A DNA stretch of 64,000 bases, taken from assembly GCF_030580915.1 (NCBI RefSeq), contig NZ_JAUQTA010000001.1, forward strand, positions 1,612,001 to 1,676,000, in the 5' to 3' direction. Position numbers and translations under genes: made by a program. The stretch is from Nocardioides jiangxiensis (GTDB lineage Bacteria > Actinomycetota > Actinomycetes > Propionibacteriales > Nocardioidaceae). Shown here one piece after another: positions 33,516-41,509 of this stretch. The notes beneath the pieces are model-generated. The model had not been told where the DNA came from and made no database searches. It saw nothing but the letters and a program-made list of their open reading frames with translations. Within the stretch, counting starts at the first letter, position 1. Each line of letters begins with the position of its first letter.

Positions 33516-34382
33516 ATGCCCGAGCTGCCCGAAGTCGAAGCCCTCGCCCAGGACCTCGGTGCGCGACTGGCCGGCCGCGCGATCGTGCGCGTCGACCTGG
33601 CGGCGTTCAGCGCGCTGAAGACCTTCGACCCGCCGCTCGCTGCGCTGTCGGGGGCGTTCGTCGACGGGGTGGGGAGGCACGGCAAGTTCCTCGACATCGA
33701 GGCCGGCGGGCTGCACCTGTGCCTCCACCTCGCGCGTGCCGGCTGGGTCCGCTGGAAGGACTCCGTCCCCGCGGTCCCCGCGCGTCCGAGCAGCAAGAGC
33801 CCGCTGGCGGCGCGGATCGTGCTCGACGACGGGTCGGGGCTCGACGTCACCGAGGCCGGCACGAAGAAGAGCCTGGCCCTCTACGTCGTGCGCGACCCGC
33901 TCGACGTGCCCGGCATCGCCTCGCTGGGCCCCGACCCGCTCGCCGACGACTTCACCGTCGACGTGCTCGGCGAGATCCTCCAGCGCGAGGGCCGCAAGCA
34001 GATCAAGGGCGTGCTGCGCCACCAGGGCACCATCGCGGGCATCGGCAACGCCTACTCCGACGAGATCCTGCACGCGGCCCGGATGTCGCCGTACAAGCCG
34101 GCCTCCTCGATCGAGGGCGACGACCTCGTGACGCTGTTCGAGGCGATCCGCGGGACCGTCGGTGATGCGGTCGAGCGGTCGCGGGGCCTCGCCGCCTCCG
34201 AGCTCAAGGGTGAGAAGAAGAGCAACATGGCCGTCCACGGACGCGCGGGCCAGGCCTGCCCCGTGTGCGGCGACACCGTGCGCGAGGTGAGCTTCGCCGA
34301 CTCCTCGCTGCAGTACTGCCCCACCTGCCAGACCGGCGGCAAGCCGCTCGCCGACCGGCGGATGTCCAAGCTGCTGAAGTAG
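33516..34382 (+). CDS. Fpg/Nei family DNA glycosylase
   Basis: A 288-residue bifunctional base-excision glycosylase/AP lyase. The N-terminal MPELPEVE supplies the catalytic Pro2 and Glu3, Lys57 of GRHGKFLDI is the conserved lysine, the H2TH region is KQIKGVLRHQGTIAGIGNAYSDEIL, and a C-terminal zinc finger has CPVCG and YCPTCQ. It removes oxidised bases such as formamidopyrimidine or oxidised pyrimidines; which class (Fpg or Nei) is unsettled, since the segment between the domains resembles the actinobacterial second Fpg-like group. Probably leaderless. Confidence 0.9.
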   Translation: MPELPEVEALAQDLGARLAGRAIVRVDLAAFSALKTFDPPLAALSGAFVDGVGRHGKFLDIEAGGLHLCLHLARAGWVRWKDSVPAVPARPSSKSPLAARIVLDDGSGLDVTEAGTKKSLALYVVRDPLDVPGIASLGPDPLADDFTVDVLGEILQREGRKQIKGVLRHQGTIAGIGNAYSDEILHAARMSPYKPASSIEGDDLVTLFEAIRGTVGDAVERSRGLAASELKGEKKSNMAVHGRAGQACPVCGDTVREVSFADSSLQYCPTCQTGGKPLADRRMSKLLK

Positions 34383-34396
34383 CCCGGACCGCCTTG

Positions 34397-34413
34397 TTGC
34401 AAGTCGTTGGCAA
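34397..34413. promoter_or_regulatory. Nur-like box (nickel uptake regulator)
   Basis: TTGCAA-GTCGT-TGGCAA matches the Streptomyces Nur consensus tTGCaa-N5-ttGCAA with one change in the second arm. It directly abuts the -10 hexamer of the NiCoT gene, where Fur-family Nur with nickel would block transcription. Site-function match makes this a strong candidate. Confidence 0.65.
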
Positions 34414-34419
34414 TAAGAT
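34414..34419 (+). promoter_or_regulatory. -10 hexamer, leaderless promoter of the nickel transporter
   Basis: TAAGAT ends seven bases before ATG 34427 and supports that start over the in-frame ATG at 34418. Confidence 0.55.
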
Positions 34420-34426
34420 GGCCGGT

Positions 34427-35491
34427 ATGCACGAGCACCAGCGACCCCGCGCGGCCCACACGCGCCGCCAGGTCGTGGGCATGCTGATCGTCATCGCCGC
34501 CCTCAACCTGGTCGGCTGGGGCACCCTCCTGCTGGTCGTCGTGCCGCACGACTACCGCATCGGCGACGCCGGCATCTTCGGCGTCGGCGTCGGGCTGACG
34601 GCGTTCCTGCTCGGGGCGCGGCACGCCTTCGACGCCGACCACATCGCGATCATCGACAACGCGACGCGGAAGCTGGTCGGCGAGGGCAAGGCCGCCCGCA
34701 CGACCGGCCTCTGGTTCGCCCTCGGCCACTCCAGCGTCGTGTTCGGCCTGGCGGCCGTGATCGCCCTGGGCGTCACGGCCATCGCCGGCCCGGTCCAGGA
34801 CGCCGACTCCTCGCTGCAGCACGTCCTCGGGGTGATCGGTTCCTCGGCCGCCGGCCTCTTCCTCGTCGTCGTCGGGCTCATGAACCTCAGCGCGCTGGGC
34901 GGCATCATCCACGCCCGGCGCCACCTCAAGGCAGGCACCTTCGACGAGCACAGGCTCGAGCACCACCTGCACAACCGCGGCTTCCTCGCGCGCATCTTCG
35001 GCCGCGTCACGCGACGCATCGACAAGCCCTGGCACCTCTACCCGGCCGGGCTCCTCATGGGCCTCGGCTTCGACACCGCGACCCAGATCGCGCTGCTCGT
35101 GCTGGCCGGGGGCACCGCGGCGTACGCCCTGCCCTGGTACGCCGTCATGGTGCTGCCCGTCCTCTTCACCGCGGGCATGGTGCTGGGCGACAGCATCGAC
35201 GGTGTGGTCATGTCGCGGGCCTACGAGTGGTCCTCGCTCGACCCCGCGCGCCGGATCGTCTACAACATGGTCGTCACGACGCTCTCCGTCCTGATCGCGC
35301 TGACGATCGGCACGGTGCTGCTGCTCCAGCTGGTCGCCGACGAGCTGAGCCCGGCCTGGCTGACCTGGGTGGAGAAGGTCAACCTCGACTACGTCGGCTT
35401 CGCGATCGTCGCCGTCTTCGTCGCCGTGTGGGCGACCGGCGTCACCGTCGTCGGTGCTGCGCGCTCGCGCCGCGCCACCGCCGACGCCTGA
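34427..35491 (+). CDS. nicT: NiCoT family nickel/cobalt permease
   Basis: A 354-residue, eight-helix secondary transporter for Ni2+ (and possibly Co2+). The signature in helix two, RHAFDADHIAIIDNATRK, holds the metal-selecting His and Asp residues; LGHSSVVF and GLGFDTATQI are the other family motifs. A His-rich loop near EHRLEHHLHNRG and an N-terminal MHEHQ may bind metal. ATG 34427 is set by the -10 at seven bases; ATG 34418 would lie inside the promoter. A Nur box just upstream predicts repression by nickel. It supplies nickel for enzymes such as urease or Ni-SOD, none of which is in the window. Confidence 0.92.
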   Translation: MHEHQRPRAAHTRRQVVGMLIVIAALNLVGWGTLLLVVVPHDYRIGDAGIFGVGVGLTAFLLGARHAFDADHIAIIDNATRKLVGEGKAARTTGLWFALGHSSVVFGLAAVIALGVTAIAGPVQDADSSLQHVLGVIGSSAAGLFLVVVGLMNLSALGGIIHARRHLKAGTFDEHRLEHHLHNRGFLARIFGRVTRRIDKPWHLYPAGLLMGLGFDTATQIALLVLAGGTAAYALPWYAVMVLPVLFTAGMVLGDSIDGVVMSRAYEWSSLDPARRIVYNMVVTTLSVLIALTIGTVLLLQLVADELSPAWLTWVEKVNLDYVGFAIVAVFVAVWATGVTVVGAARSRRATADA

Positions 35492-35506
35492 CCTCCCCAC
35501 GTACGA

Positions 35507-35542
35507 CGAAGGGCCGCCACCCGGCTGGGTGACGGCCCTTCG
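35507..35542. terminator. Hairpin terminator between convergent genes
   Basis: Arms CGAAGGGCCG (35507-35516) and CGGCCCTTCG (35533-35542) pair, with inner CACCC/GGGTG extending the stem, followed by CTTTC. It lies between the nickel permease and the convergent lipoprotein. Confidence 0.8.
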
Positions 35543-35565
35543 CTTTCACGACGGGGGCAGTGCGC

Positions 35566-35964
35566 TCACTCCGCGTCGAGGTTGGCGACGAGGGTGCCGG
35601 TCTCCTCGAGCTCCGCCTCGACACGGCCCGGGCGGGGGATGGTGATCGTGGTCGAGTGCGTGCCCGGGGTGTAGTTCAGCGCCTGCGCCGGCGTGGTGTG
35701 GATGTGCAGCTCGCCGGACGCGTCGGAGGTGACCCGCAGCTCGATCGGCTTCCCGACCGGCACCTTGATCGTGGCGCCGTTGGGCGTCACCTTCCCGTCC
35801 TTGACGGTGATGTCGATGACCTTGGCGGGAGCGGCCGTCTCCGACGTCGAGCCGGACGACGACATGGTCGGTGCCTGCGTCGGGTCGGCGGTAGTGCCTT
35901 CGCTCGCGCAGGCGGCGAGGGTGAGGCTGCCGGTGACGGCGAGGGCGGTGAGGGCGATGCGCAT
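35566..35964 (-). CDS. Cupredoxin-like secreted lipoprotein
   Basis: A 132-residue protein with lipobox LTLAACAS, a Thr/Ser/Ala-rich linker, and a strand-rich domain (VIDITVKDGKVTPNGATIKVPVGKPIEL) typical of EfeO/cupredoxin-like folds. Copper-site residues are limited: HIHTTP has two His, and Cys/Met ligands are not obvious, so metal binding is uncertain. It precedes a PepSY membrane protein by gene order (the PepSY gene is 20 bases upstream on the same strand), and the pair recurs in actinobacterial metal-related loci. AAGGA lies five bases before the ATG. Confidence 0.75.
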   Translation of the reverse strand: MRIALTALAVTGSLTLAACASEGTTADPTQAPTMSSSGSTSETAAPAKVIDITVKDGKVTPNGATIKVPVGKPIELRVTSDASGELHIHTTPAQALNYTPGTHSTTITIPRPGRVEAELEETGTLVANLDAE

Positions 35965-35984
35965 GGTGTTCCTTTCGAGGGGTT

Positions 35985-37421
35985 TCAGGCGACGTTGAAG
36001 AAGTTCTTCAGCGGGGTGACCCGGCGGAGCACCAGCTGGTCGAGCGCGAAGACCGCGACCAGTGAAGCACCGAAAACCGGGAGGACAAGGGCGAGGCCGG
36101 CGAGGCCGGCGACGGCGAACGGTCCGGTCCGCACGTCCAGGCGACCACGCGGCGCGCCCAGGGAGGAGCCGCGGGGCCGTCGGCGCCACCACATGAGCGG
36201 GCCGGCGAGGCACAGGAAGATCACCGCCAGGCAGAACGCCGCGCTGACGGCGAGGTTCAGCGAGCCGAACCGGCGGCCCTCGTGCAGGGCGATGCCCTGG
36301 TCGACGACCTTCGCGAGGGCGGAGTAGTCGCCGTAGCCGTACTGCGCCACGGGCTGCCCGGTGAACTGGTCGACGTGCACCGTCGCCTCCCTGCTCGGTG
36401 CGTGGAAGGCGTAGCCCATCACCGAGTAGACGCCCGTCGCGTCAGCCGGGAGGACCACGGTCATAGGGTGGGAGAGGCCGCGGCGTTCGGCTGCTCCGAT
36501 GGCGTAGTCGACGCCGACCGGTGACGCGCCCTCCTGCTCCGGCGCGGAGGACGGCACGGGGCTCCTCCCCGATCCCCACGGCACGTTGTGGCTGTGCGGT
36601 ACCGAGGCGTCGAGCGTCGGCGCGGAGGACTGGGCGCCGGGGTCGGCCGACCACATGCTCGTGCCCTGGCTGCTGGCGAGGGTCTGCACCTTCGCACCCC
36701 ACCAGACCGTCCACGGGAGGCCGGAGACGACGAGCCCGAGCAGGCCGATCCCGACCGCCAAGCCGACCGTGGCGTGCCGGTGACGGAGGGCGGCGCCCCG
36801 TGCCTTCGCGAGCCTCCGCCGCGCCCGCGCGGTCCGTCCGCGCCAGTGGAGGTAGTAGCCGGTGAGGGCCATGACGATGGACCAGCAGGCGCCGAGCTCG
36901 AGGACATAGCGCCCGGGGGTCCCCAGCATCATGTCCTTGTGGGTGTTCTTCGCCCACCCGGACAGGGTGTGGTCCGGGTCCAGCGCCCCCAGGACCCGCC
37001 CGGAGTACGGGTCGACGTAGACCTCGCGGATCGTGGCGTCCTCGGCCTCCCGGGATCCGGGCGTCGCGGTGGACACGGTGAAGTCGGTCGACCGGTCGGG
37101 TGCCGACGGCTCGACGACGGAGGCGATCCGGCCGTCGGGGTAGGCCTTCCGGACGGCAGCGGCCTGGTCGTCGTACGACAGGCGGCTGGCGCCGGCGGGG
37201 ACGTCGACCTTCAGGAGGTCGCCGTGGAGGACCGGCTCGACCTGGAACCGGAGCAGGTAGATCAGGCCGGTGCCCGCGAGCACCAGCAGGACAGGGATGA
37301 CCAGGAAGCTGGCGTAGAAGTGCCAGCGCCAGAAGGCACGGAAGAGGCCGCCGCTGGGCTTCGCCTTCCGCCGGGTCGGGGTGGGGTCGTCGACCGGGTC
37401 GACGACGCGGGTGTCGGACAT
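35985..37421 (-). CDS. PepSY-associated TM (iron-regulated type) membrane protein
   Basis: A 478-residue protein with four predicted helices and two PepSY-like external domains. The first helix region FWRWHFYASFLVIPVLLVLAG with Trp-His is characteristic of the PepSY_TM family, as is GRYVLELGACWSIVMALTGYYLHWRG. Members are associated with iron/siderophore or copper handling and may be membrane reductases. It lies in a minus-strand run with a membrane protein upstream and the cupredoxin-like lipoprotein downstream (20-base gap), which suggests a shared metal role (inference). Confidence 0.85.
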   Translation of the reverse strand: MSDTRVVDPVDDPTPTRRKAKPSGGLFRAFWRWHFYASFLVIPVLLVLAGTGLIYLLRFQVEPVLHGDLLKVDVPAGASRLSYDDQAAAVRKAYPDGRIASVVEPSAPDRSTDFTVSTATPGSREAEDATIREVYVDPYSGRVLGALDPDHTLSGWAKNTHKDMMLGTPGRYVLELGACWSIVMALTGYYLHWRGRTARARRRLAKARGAALRHRHATVGLAVGIGLLGLVVSGLPWTVWWGAKVQTLASSQGTSMWSADPGAQSSAPTLDASVPHSHNVPWGSGRSPVPSSAPEQEGASPVGVDYAIGAAERRGLSHPMTVVLPADATGVYSVMGYAFHAPSREATVHVDQFTGQPVAQYGYGDYSALAKVVDQGIALHEGRRFGSLNLAVSAAFCLAVIFLCLAGPLMWWRRRPRGSSLGAPRGRLDVRTGPFAVAGLAGLALVLPVFGASLVAVFALDQLVLRRVTPLKNFFNVA

Positions 37422-37511
37422 GACTCTCCTCGGAGCACGTGGGGACGCCGGAGGGCAGCCGCAAGGGCCGCTGGCCGGCGGTGTGGGTGACGTGTGCCCG
37501 GACCGCGGGGG

Positions 37512-38141
37512 TCAGCAGGCGGGGAGGAGGCGCGGCGGTCCGCGGCGTACGACGGAGGCGCCGGTGAGCAGGCGCGACTGGAGGGGTGCCGGGGCCTGGC
37601 TGGACGCGGCGACGTGGGTGACCGGACGGCGGAGCGCGACCACCGGGACGAGGCGGAGGACGAGTGCGACGAGGTCCGTGGCGCGGCGCGCGAGGTCGAT
37701 GACCGTCCACAGCGCGCGCTCGGCCCGACCCAGGAGGATGCCGGTGAGCACCGCGGCCGCCACGTGGGCGAGCATCATCGGGCCGTCGGCGACGAGGTCC
37801 TCGCGGAGGTGGTGCACGGCGTCGGTCAGCGCGCCGGCGACCGAGGTGGCCCGGAGTCCGCCCTCGTCGCCATGACCGGCGAGCGCGGTCATGGCGAAGT
37901 GGATCGTGGTCTGGCCGCCGACGAGCAGCAGGGCGAGCCGGGTCCGGGAGGCCTGCTGGTCGAGCGCCAGCGCGGCGCCGAGGCCGGTCAGCGCGACCAT
38001 CGCGACGAGCGTCCAGGCCGCCGGCAGGAGACCGCCGGCGAGGACGTGCGCCGCGGTGGCCAGCAGCAGCGACAGCGCAGCGACCACGGTGGCGCGGATC
38101 GCCACGAGGTCGGCCGTCGCTCGCCTGTGCATGGTCGGCAT
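37512..38141 (-). CDS. Membrane protein of unknown function
   Basis: A 209-residue protein with about five hydrophobic helices and a basic C-terminal tail. One His-containing segment, GGQTTIHFAMTALAGHG followed by DAVHHLREDLVADGPMMLAHVAAA, clusters several His and Met residues near membrane interfaces, which would suit metal contacts. I do not recognise the family, but the PepSY and lipoprotein genes immediately downstream suggest one metal-related transcription unit. ATG 38132 is an alternative start. Confidence 0.65.
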   Translation of the reverse strand: MPTMHRRATADLVAIRATVVAALSLLLATAAHVLAGGLLPAAWTLVAMVALTGLGAALALDQQASRTRLALLLVGGQTTIHFAMTALAGHGDEGGLRATSVAGALTDAVHHLREDLVADGPMMLAHVAAAVLTGILLGRAERALWTVIDLARRATDLVALVLRLVPVVALRRPVTHVAASSQAPAPLQSRLLTGASVVRRGPPRLLPAC

Positions 38142-38300
38142 GATCCCCGAGACCTGGGGGTCGGCTCCACTCCGGGCGGTTCGACCGGCGCGTCATCCGG
38201 CGCTTTGCCCGCATGGTCGGGTTGGTCCTCGCCGGTGCCGCGCGGAGGCCGACCGCGCCGACCCGGTGACAGGTCACCGGTGCAGGCGCATGATGGACGG

Positions 38301-38564
38301 GTGCCTCCGGTCACGCCGCTCCCGCTGACGGGCGAGATCTACCTCGACGCCCGGTCGCCCGCACGCGCCCTCCGCGTGACGTGGCACCACGAGGCCGGGC
38401 TGGTGGTGCTGTCGCTCTGGCGCGACACGACGTGCGCCGGCACGTTCCGCCTGGCGATCGAGGACGTGCCGGATCTCATCGACGTGCTCCGCGCCGGCCT
38501 CGACGCCTCGTACTCGGCAGCGCTGGACCAGCGGCGGGCGGCCCGCCTCTCCGACGCGGGCTGA
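38301..38564 (+). CDS. Small conserved-looking protein of unknown function
   Basis: An 87-residue cytoplasmic protein starting at GTG 38301. It has alternating strands (TGEIYLDARSPARALRVTWH, GLVVLSLWRDTTCAGTFRLA) followed by a helix (DVPDLIDVLRAGLDASYSA). The codon use is strongly GC3-rich like its neighbours, which supports a real gene. No family is recognised, no membrane segment is present, and it sits alone between a divergent membrane-protein gene and the ATPase gene. Confidence 0.6.
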   Translation: MPPVTPLPLTGEIYLDARSPARALRVTWHHEAGLVVLSLWRDTTCAGTFRLAIEDVPDLIDVLRAGLDASYSAALDQRRAARLSDAG

Positions 38565-38625
38565 CCCGGTCGGGTCGTCGATGCGACACGCTAGGTCAAT
38601 CTAGGGGGCGCGTTAGAGACGCCGA

Positions 38626-38631
38626 TACCGT
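38626..38631 (+). promoter_or_regulatory. -10 hexamer, leaderless promoter of the ATPase gene
   Basis: TACCGT ends six bases before GTG 38638. Two CTAG motifs lie a little upstream at 38591 and 38601. Confidence 0.45.
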
Positions 38632-38637
38632 CACATC

Positions 38638-39852
38638 GTGGACCCGATCAGGAACCCCTACGCCCCCGGCGCCGGCCAGCGCCCGCCCGAGCTCGCCGGC
38701 CGTGACGAGCAGCTCGCGGCGTTCGACGTCGTGCTGGAGCGCATCTCCCGCGGTCGCCCGGAGCGCTCGATGGTCCTCACCGGCCTGCGTGGCGTCGGCA
38801 AGACGGTGCTGCTCAACGCGCTGCGCTCGGCCGCCGTGCGCAAGCGGTGGGGCACCGGCAAGCTCGAGGCCCGTCCCGACCAGGGCCTGCGGCGTCCGCT
38901 GAGCTCGGCCATGCACCAGGCGATCCGCGAGCTCGGCCACTCCGACGAGGAGTCCGTGCACCACGTCCTCGGTGTCCTGCGCGCGTTCGCGCAGCGCGAC
39001 GCGGGCCCGAAGGCGACGCTGAAGGAGATGTGGAACCCCGGCATCGACGTGCCGGCCCGCAAGGGTCGCGCCGACTCGGGCGACATCGAGATCGACCTCG
39101 TCGAGCTCTTCACCGACGTCGGCGGCCTCGCCGCCGACGTCGGCAAGGGCATCGCGATCTTCATCGACGAGATGCAGGACCTCGGTCCCGACGACATCTC
39201 CGCGCTGTGCGCCGCGTGCCACGAGATCAGCCAGTCCGGCCTTCCGATCATCGTCGTCGGCGCCGGTCTCCCGCATCTCCCCGCGGTGCTGAGCGCGAGC
39301 AAGTCCTACTCGGAGCGGCTCTTCCGGTACCAGCGGATCGACCGGCTCTCCCGCGAGGCCGCGGACGCCGCCCTGAGCCGTCCGGCCGACGACGAGGACG
39401 CCGCGTTCACCGACGACGCTCTGGCTGCGATGTACGCCGCGACCGGTGGCTATCCCTACTTCATCCAGGCCTACGGCAAGGAGGTCTGGGACCTCGCGCC
39501 GCAGTCGCCGATCACCGAGGACGACGTGAAGGTCGCGGCGCCGGCCGCCGAGGCCGAGCTCGCCGTCGGCTTCTTCGGCTCGCGCTACGAGCGCGCGACA
39601 CCGGGGGAGCGGGAGTACCTCCGGGCGATGGCCGACGTCGCCGTCGAGATGGCCGCCACCGGTCAGGGCCGCATCGACGACATCGGGTCGGTCGCCACCG
39701 CCGACGTCGCCATCCAGCTGGGCAAGAAGCCGCAGTCCCTCTCGCCGGCCCGCGACGCGCTGCTGAAGAAGGGCCTGATCTACTCCGCCGAGCGCGGGCT
39801 GATCGCGTTCACGGTCCCGCACTTCGGCAGGTACCTGATCGAGCTGGACTGA
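38638..39852 (+). CDS. AAA/STAND-type ATP-binding protein (ORC/Cdc6-like)
   Basis: A 404-residue cytoplasmic ATPase. Walker A is TGLRGVGKTVLL and Walker B is IAIFIDEMQDL; the order of sensor region and the C-terminal winged-helix-like segment (SLSPARDALLKKGLIYSAERGLIAF) resembles archaeal-type ATPases and ORC/Cdc6 proteins. The N-terminal NPYAPGAGQRPPELAGRD motif precedes the P-loop as in that group. The molecular role is unknown; DNA-binding through the winged helix is plausible. It appears monocistronic and leaderless, with no toxin, nuclease or transposase neighbour. Confidence 0.8.
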   Translation: MDPIRNPYAPGAGQRPPELAGRDEQLAAFDVVLERISRGRPERSMVLTGLRGVGKTVLLNALRSAAVRKRWGTGKLEARPDQGLRRPLSSAMHQAIRELGHSDEESVHHVLGVLRAFAQRDAGPKATLKEMWNPGIDVPARKGRADSGDIEIDLVELFTDVGGLAADVGKGIAIFIDEMQDLGPDDISALCAACHEISQSGLPIIVVGAGLPHLPAVLSASKSYSERLFRYQRIDRLSREAADAALSRPADDEDAAFTDDALAAMYAATGGYPYFIQAYGKEVWDLAPQSPITEDDVKVAAPAAEAELAVGFFGSRYERATPGEREYLRAMADVAVEMAATGQGRIDDIGSVATADVAIQLGKKPQSLSPARDALLKKGLIYSAERGLIAFTVPHFGRYLIELD

Positions 39853-39931
39853 CCCGGTCGGAGGACGGCGACCGGCGCGCCGTCGCCGCAAAACCGGGCG
39901 CACCGGGCGCGTCCCGGTGCAAGATCTGGCC

Positions 39932-40708
39932 ATGGAGGTCGTGGCCCATCGCGGTGCGAGCGCGGAGATCGCGGAACACACACTCGGCGCGTACATCGAG
40001 GCGCTGGAGGTGGGTGCCGACGCGCTCGAGTGCGACGTCCGGCTCAGCGCGGACGGCCACCTGGTCTGCGTGCACGACCGCAACCTCCGTCGTACGGCGG
40101 GGGACAAGGGCGTCGTGTCGCGGATGGAGCTCAGCGAGCTGTCCGAGCTCGACTTCGCGAGCTGGAAGCGGCCGTGGTCGGACCTCGACGACGAGGCCCC
40201 CGACCTCGACCCGGCACTCGGCGGCGTCCTGACGCTGCGCACGTTGCTGGCCACCGTCGCCGACTACGGCCGACCCGTCGAGCTGGCGATCGAGACCAAG
40301 CACCCGACCCGCTACGGCGGGCTCGTGGAGAAGCGGCTCGTCGAGACGCTCCGCGAGTTCGGCTGGGCGGGGAAGCAGTCCCCGGTCCGGGTGATGAGCT
40401 TCTCGCACACGGCGCTGCTCCGGGCGCACCGCATGGCGCCGGACCTGCGCCTGGTCCAGCTGGTCGAGAAGGCCCACCACTGGCCGGTGCTGCGGCCCGT
40501 GGTCCCGAAGGACTGGATCGTCGGGCCGGGCATCAAGCAGCTCAAGCTGCACCCCGGTCTCGGCGAGCACCTGGTCAAGGAGGGACGGCGCATGCACGTG
40601 TGGACGGTGAACACCGAGGCGAACCTCAGGATCTGTCAGGACCTGGGCGTTGAAGCGGTCATCTCGGACAAGCCGGACCTCATGTTGCGACTTCTCGGCA
40701 GGAAATGA
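39932..40708 (+). CDS. Glycerophosphodiester phosphodiesterase
   Basis: A 258-residue GDPD enzyme that splits glycerophosphodiesters to glycerol-3-phosphate and an alcohol. The family signature is AHRGASAEIAEHTLGAY with His6, Arg7; ALECDVRLSADGHLVCVHD supplies Glu, Asp and His; and ELAIETKHP is also present. No signal peptide, so it acts in the cytoplasm. GTG 39917 is a possible earlier start. It ends just before a strong terminator. Confidence 0.93.
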   Translation: MEVVAHRGASAEIAEHTLGAYIEALEVGADALECDVRLSADGHLVCVHDRNLRRTAGDKGVVSRMELSELSELDFASWKRPWSDLDDEAPDLDPALGGVLTLRTLLATVADYGRPVELAIETKHPTRYGGLVEKRLVETLREFGWAGKQSPVRVMSFSHTALLRAHRMAPDLRLVQLVEKAHHWPVLRPVVPKDWIVGPGIKQLKLHPGLGEHLVKEGRRMHVWTVNTEANLRICQDLGVEAVISDKPDLMLRLLGRK

Positions 40709-40753
40709 CAACGGTTGTTGCGGTCTGGACCGCCCACCGCCTATCTTTCTCTT

Positions 40754-40798
40754 GCCCGGTCGTTGTTGTATCCCCCGTCGACAACGACCGGGCTTTTT
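40754..40798 (+). terminator. Intrinsic terminator after the glycerophosphodiesterase gene
   Basis: Perfect 13-bp arms GCCCGGTCGTTGT / ACAACGACCGGGC enclose a 14-base loop containing CCCCC and end in TTTTT, the best T-tract in the window. A TATCTT hexamer at 40742-40747 just before it raises the possibility of a very short independent transcript. Confidence 0.88.
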
Positions 40799-40829
40799 CA
40801 TGCCCTGACGCGGGGCGCGTGCCGAGGGG

Positions 40830-41438
40830 TCAGACCAGCTCGTAGAGGGTGACCGCGGCGAGCAGCAGGCAGATCCCGGCGCCGACGTAGTGCAGCGTGC
40901 CGAGGGAGATCCGGGCGAGCAGCCAGCGACCGACGAGCACGGCCAGCCCGGCGACGCCGACCAGTGCCGCGGTCGCCCCGCTGAAGACCGAGAACGGCGC
41001 GTCGTACCGGGCCGCGAGGGAGAGCACCAGCAGCTGGGAGAGGTCGCCCCACTCGGCGGTGAAGAGGACCAGGAAGCAGGTCACGACGGTGGCCCACGCG
41101 CCGCGTCGGCCACCGGCGGCGTCGGCCTTGGCGGCGTACTCGGCCTCGGTGCCGGGCTCGTCGGCATCCGCGGTGCGCGCCTCGCGCAGGAGCAGGACCG
41201 CACCGGTCAGGAAGAGCGCCGCCGTGCCGCCCTTGACGAGCTGATCGGGCAGGAACGCGACGGCCTTGCCGAGACCCACGGCGATGGCCATGTGCACCGT
41301 GAACGCGGCGCTCACGCCGATCCAGACCAGCAGGGGCCGGAACCGCGTGCTCAGCACCAGGGTGGCCAGCATCGTCTTGTCGGGGAGCTCGACCAGGAAG
41401 ACCGTGCCGAACGTCAGGGCGATGACTGCGAGATCCAT
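40830..41438 (-). CDS. TMEM165/GDT1 family transporter
   Basis: A 202-residue, six-helix protein made of two homologous halves carrying the family motifs VELPDKTMLA and TAEWGDLSQL. These proteins export Mn2+ or exchange Ca2+/Mn2+ for protons. In the second motif Leu replaces the usual Lys/Arg. The halves are joined by an acidic cytoplasmic loop (ADADEPGTEAEY). No yybP-ykoY-like element is visible upstream. The gene converges on the glycerophosphodiesterase terminator. Confidence 0.9.
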   Translation of the reverse strand: MDLAVIALTFGTVFLVELPDKTMLATLVLSTRFRPLLVWIGVSAAFTVHMAIAVGLGKAVAFLPDQLVKGGTAALFLTGAVLLLREARTADADEPGTEAEYAAKADAAGGRRGAWATVVTCFLVLFTAEWGDLSQLLVLSLAARYDAPFSVFSGATAALVGVAGLAVLVGRWLLARISLGTLHYVGAGICLLLAAVTLYELV

Positions 41439-41496
41439 GGTGGAGCCAAGTGTAGGGAGCGCGGCCGACTTCCGCGGACTCGCGGGGCCACGCCGT

Positions 41497-41502
41497 TAGG
41501 CT
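41497..41502 (+). promoter_or_regulatory. -10 hexamer, leaderless promoter of the DUF4446 gene
   Basis: TAGGCT ends seven bases before GTG 41510. Confidence 0.5.
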
Positions 41503-41509
41503 GCCGCCC

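Noticed and set aside
40709..40830. yybP-ykoY manganese riboswitch near the GDT1-type gene
   Set aside because: It would have to lie upstream of 41438 on the minus strand; this region is downstream and shows only a terminator.
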